Below are positions 6,372 to 8,195 of a stretch of 8,195 bases of DNA, one piece after another. The position numbers and the translations under genes were made by a program. Each line of letters starts with the position of its first letter. Positions within the stretch are counted from its first letter, which is position 1. Source of the DNA: an uncultured Alphaproteobacteria bacterium (GTDB lineage Bacteria; Pseudomonadota; Alphaproteobacteria; HIMB59; GCA-002718135); NCBI GenBank assembly GCA_902619055.1, contig CACNCW010000033.1, positions 1 through 8,195 on the forward strand. Direction: 5' to 3'. Below the pieces are notes generated by a model. It saw only the letters and a program-made list of their open reading frames with translations, had not been told where the DNA came from and ran no database searches.

Positions 6372-7042
6372 ATTTTACCCTCATTTACATCTTTTAAAAA
6401 TAAACTCAAATCTCTTGTTTGAAAATCTAAATATTCTTTAGATGCTTCAATATCATCGGAAAAATTCTCATAACCAGCATCAACCCAGACAGGTGTAAAA
6501 CCAACTTTTTTTGCTGGAACTAAATTCTTTGCAATATCATCAAACATTGCGGATTTATTTGCTTCGATATCAAATAAGTCGATAATTTTTTCATAGGGAA
6601 AAATTTCTGGCTTAGGAATATAATCAGCCATTTTAATATCATATATTTCATCAAAAAAGTTTGTTAGATTTATTTTCTCTAACACATCTAAGACATGTTG
6701 CTTATTTGCATTTGTATAAATAATTTTTCTTCCCTCAAGTTTATATAATTCATCATTAAGATTTTGATTTGGACCAACAATTGAGTAATCTAACTTATGA
6801 ACTTCTTCTAAAAAATAATCAGGATCAACACCATGATTATCCATCATACCTCTTAATGTAGTGCCATGTTGCTTGTAATATTTTGCCTGTAGTTTTTTTG
6901 CTTCAGCTAATTCCATATTTAAATTTTTAGCTACAAACTCACCCATTAACTTATGTACTTGCTGAAAAATTCCACTGTCTGCAGAGTACAGTGTGTTATC
7001 TAGATCAAATATCCAGGTATTGATGTTATCTTTAAAGCTCAT
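6368..7042 (-). CDS. HAD-family hydrolase, pyrimidine 5'-nucleotidase (SDT1-like) type
   Basis: This 224-residue cytoplasmic phosphatase of the HAD superfamily has all four catalytic motifs. Motif I is FDLDNTLY with nucleophile D13 and acid/base D15; motif II is YTNANK with T110; motif III is the lysine in PKPEIF (K144); motif IV is MFDDIAKN with D168/D169. The helical cap sits between motifs I and II (about 20-95), as in subfamily I enzymes. FDLDNTLY and YTNA are typical of the pyrimidine 5'-nucleotidase/SDT1 branch, which dephosphorylates UMP/CMP or related phosphates in characterised members; the true substrate here is unknown. The start abuts the argB stop with no gap (TAAATG), and the stop overlaps dapD by four bases. 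A HAD gene at this position between argB and dapD is a recurring alphaproteobacterial arrangement as I recall it, suggesting a conserved but unassigned link to this operon. Confidence 0.88.
   Translation of the reverse strand: MSFKDNINTWIFDLDNTLYSADSGIFQQVHKLMGEFVAKNLNMELAEAKKLQAKYYKQHGTTLRGMMDNHGVDPDYFLEEVHKLDYSIVGPNQNLNDELYKLEGRKIIYTNANKQHVLDVLEKINLTNFFDEIYDIKMADYIPKPEIFPYEKIIDLFDIEANKSAMFDDIAKNLVPAKKVGFTPVWVDAGYENFSDDIEASKEYLDFQTRDLSLFLKDVNEGKI
6378..6382 (-). promoter_or_regulatory. Shine-Dalgarno of dapD
   Basis: GAGGG on the - strand lies six bases before the dapD ATG and is embedded in the last codons of the HAD gene. It is one of the few strong ribosome sites in the window and suggests dapD can start independently of coupling. 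Confidence 0.7.
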
Positions 7043-7954
7043 TTAATTACTTGTTATTTGTGTACCAATTCCATGTTCAGTGAATAACTCTAATATTACT
7101 GAATGAGGAATTCTTCCATCTAAAATAGTAGATTTTTTAACACCTTTTTTCATTGCATCAATACATGTATTAATTTTCGGCTTCATACCTCCAGAAATAT
7201 ATTCTTTATTAGCAATATTTTTAGCTTCTTCTAAAGTTACTGATGAGATTAATTTTTCATCTTTGTCTAAAATTCCAGGTACATCAGTTAGTAATAATAA
7301 TTTACTTGCCTGTAACTCACCTGCTATAAAACCCGCAACAGTGTCAGCATTAATATTATATGTAAAATTATTTTCATCCTTACCTAAAGGAGATATGACA
7401 GGTATTTGACCATTTTTTATAAAGCTAGTTAGCATATCTTTGTTTAATTTTTTTGGTTGTCCAACAAAACCAATATCAACTATTTTTTCAATATTTGAAT
7501 CACTATCTTTAATTTCCACATTCAATTTAGTTGCAGTGACTAAGTTATCATTACCAGATACTCCTATCGCTTTTCCTCCAGAGGCGCTTATAGATTCTAC
7601 TATTTCTGAATTGATATCTTTAGATAAAACTTCCTCAACTACCTTAATTGTTTCTTTATCAGTAACTCGTAATCCTTCAACAAATTGTGTTGATATATTT
7701 TTTGATTTAAGTCTCTTACCAATTTGAGGCCCTCCACCATGAATAATAATTGGTGACACACCTACTTCTTTTAATAACCCAATATCTCTTGAAAAACTCT
7801 CAGACAGTTTTTTATCTCCCATTGCATGTCCACCGTATTTTATTACAATGGTATCACCACTATGTTCTCGAATGTATGGAAGAGCTTCAACTAAGGTTGA
7901 GGCTTTATGAATAAAATAAGTCTGATCACTCTCTGATAAAAAATCAAATTTCAT
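7043..7954 (-). CDS. argB: Acetylglutamate kinase
   Basis: ArgB phosphorylates N-acetyl-L-glutamate with ATP, the second step of arginine synthesis in the cytoplasm. The 303 residues show the amino-acid kinase fold: K39 in VIKYGGHAM, the glycine loop IHGGGPQIG (71-79), substrate R96 in VEGLRVTD, N200/D204 in NINADTVAG, TDVPGILD (223-230) and K260 in GGMKPKIN. It carries an N-terminal extension of about 30 residues with a helix (STLVEALPYIREHSG) and the C-terminal FTEHGIGTQI. In characterised enzymes these mark the hexameric, arginine-inhibited type rather than the short dimeric E. coli form, so feedback inhibition by arginine is likely (inference). Only two bases separate the engB stop from its ATG, and there is no evident Shine-Dalgarno, so expression probably depends on reading through from engB. 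Confidence 0.96.
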   Translation of the reverse strand: MKFDFLSESDQTYFIHKASTLVEALPYIREHSGDTIVIKYGGHAMGDKKLSESFSRDIGLLKEVGVSPIIIHGGGPQIGKRLKSKNISTQFVEGLRVTDKETIKVVEEVLSKDINSEIVESISASGGKAIGVSGNDNLVTATKLNVEIKDSDSNIEKIVDIGFVGQPKKLNKDMLTSFIKNGQIPVISPLGKDENNFTYNINADTVAGFIAGELQASKLLLLTDVPGILDKDEKLISSVTLEEAKNIANKEYISGGMKPKINTCIDAMKKGVKKSTILDGRIPHSVILELFTEHGIGTQITSN

Positions 7955-7956
7955 AT

Positions 7957-8195
7957 TTATTGTGATAACCCGTATATAGATCTTTGAATCTCTGTAATAC
8001 CATTATTTTTTTTGGTCTCAGATTGATATATTTTCGTAAATGATTTTTCATAATTTTGCATTAAACTTAAAATTGATTTTTTTTGATATTCTAAATAGTT
8101 ATTAGATATTTTATCTATTTTAGTTAAAATTATTGAAAATTTTCTTGAACAATCACTCAATAAATCCAACATATCAATATCAGAATTTTTGATAC
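7957..8195 (-). CDS. engB: Ribosome biogenesis GTP-binding protein EngB/YsxC, C-terminal part (partial)
   Basis: The gene is cut by the right edge; reading the frame to the edge gives IKNSDIDMLDLL before the internal Met at 8172, so that Met is not a true start. This matches the EngB region GIKxxDxxMLDxL that precedes the G4 motif. G4 itself is present as LTKIDK, and the SETKKNNGITEIQ stretch fits the G5 region and final helix of the TrmE-Era-EngA-EngB GTPase superfamily. EngB assists 50S ribosomal subunit assembly. The G1-G3 motifs lie outside the window. The position directly upstream of argB agrees with the alphaproteobacterial engB-argB order. The protein ends normally and its stop is two bases before argB, so this is likely a promoter-proximal gene of the operon, with the promoter beyond the window. 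Confidence 0.87.
   Translation of the reverse strand, partial: IKNSDIDMLDLLSDCSRKFSIILTKIDKISNNYLEYQKKSILSLMQNYEKSFTKIYQSETKKNNGITEIQRSIYGLSQ

Noticed and set aside
7440..7727. 95-codon open frame on the + strand inside argB
   Set aside because: It is antisense to a clear acetylglutamate kinase gene; no RBS or motif supports it.
7957..8172. A separate 71-residue protein starting at the Met at 8172
   Set aside because: The frame stays open to the window edge with EngB-like sequence before this Met, and the G4 motif LTKIDK follows; it is the tail of engB.
1..8195. CRISPR array, toxin-antitoxin pair, insertion sequence or phage-derived system
   Set aside because: No regularly spaced repeats, transposase motifs, terminal inverted repeats or known defence domains were seen on either strand.

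Overview
The window is a very AT-rich, tightly packed stretch of bacterial chromosome. The standard genetic code is in use, with TAA, TAG and TGA all read as stops. The right-hand gene order engB-argB-HAD hydrolase-dapD-dapE is known from alphaproteobacteria. Together with the low GC, junctions of only a few bases and poor Shine-Dalgarno sites, it suggests a streamlined marine alphaproteobacterium of the SAR11/Pelagibacter type. That placement is inference from composition and synteny, not from a marker-gene tree.

Left block (1-1972, + strand): the tail of a short, ACT-less threonine/serine dehydratase-like PLP enzyme overlaps by one base a three-domain Xaa-Pro aminopeptidase (M24B). The block ends in a GC-rich hairpin terminator. 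A 58-residue protein of unknown function is read towards this terminator on the - strand, and its last codons form part of the hairpin.

Middle (2138-4372): an extremely AT-rich divergent intergenic region holds probable promoters for the small gene (-) and for a two-gene + strand unit. That unit is a GT4-family glycosyltransferase joined by an ATGA overlap to a GhrA-type glyoxylate/hydroxypyruvate reductase. The glycosyltransferase has no Shine-Dalgarno and an in-frame stop 7 bases upstream of its ATG, so it probably has a very short leader or none.

Right block (4369-8195, - strand): transcription runs from the window's right edge through engB (C-terminal part only), argB, a HAD-family pyrimidine-5'-nucleotidase-like phosphatase, dapD and dapE. 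Junctions are +2, 0, -4 and -1 bases, which indicates one translationally coupled operon. argB serves arginine synthesis, dapD and dapE carry out consecutive (except for DapC transamination) steps of the succinylase diaminopimelate/lysine route, and engB is a ribosome-assembly GTPase. dapE ends convergently against the reductase gene; the stops share TTAA and sit in an inverted repeat.

I found no CRISPR array, tRNA, rRNA, insertion sequence, phage gene or recognisable defence system. The window is mostly housekeeping metabolism. The least explained items are the 58-residue protein with its promoter region and the glycosyltransferase/reductase pair.
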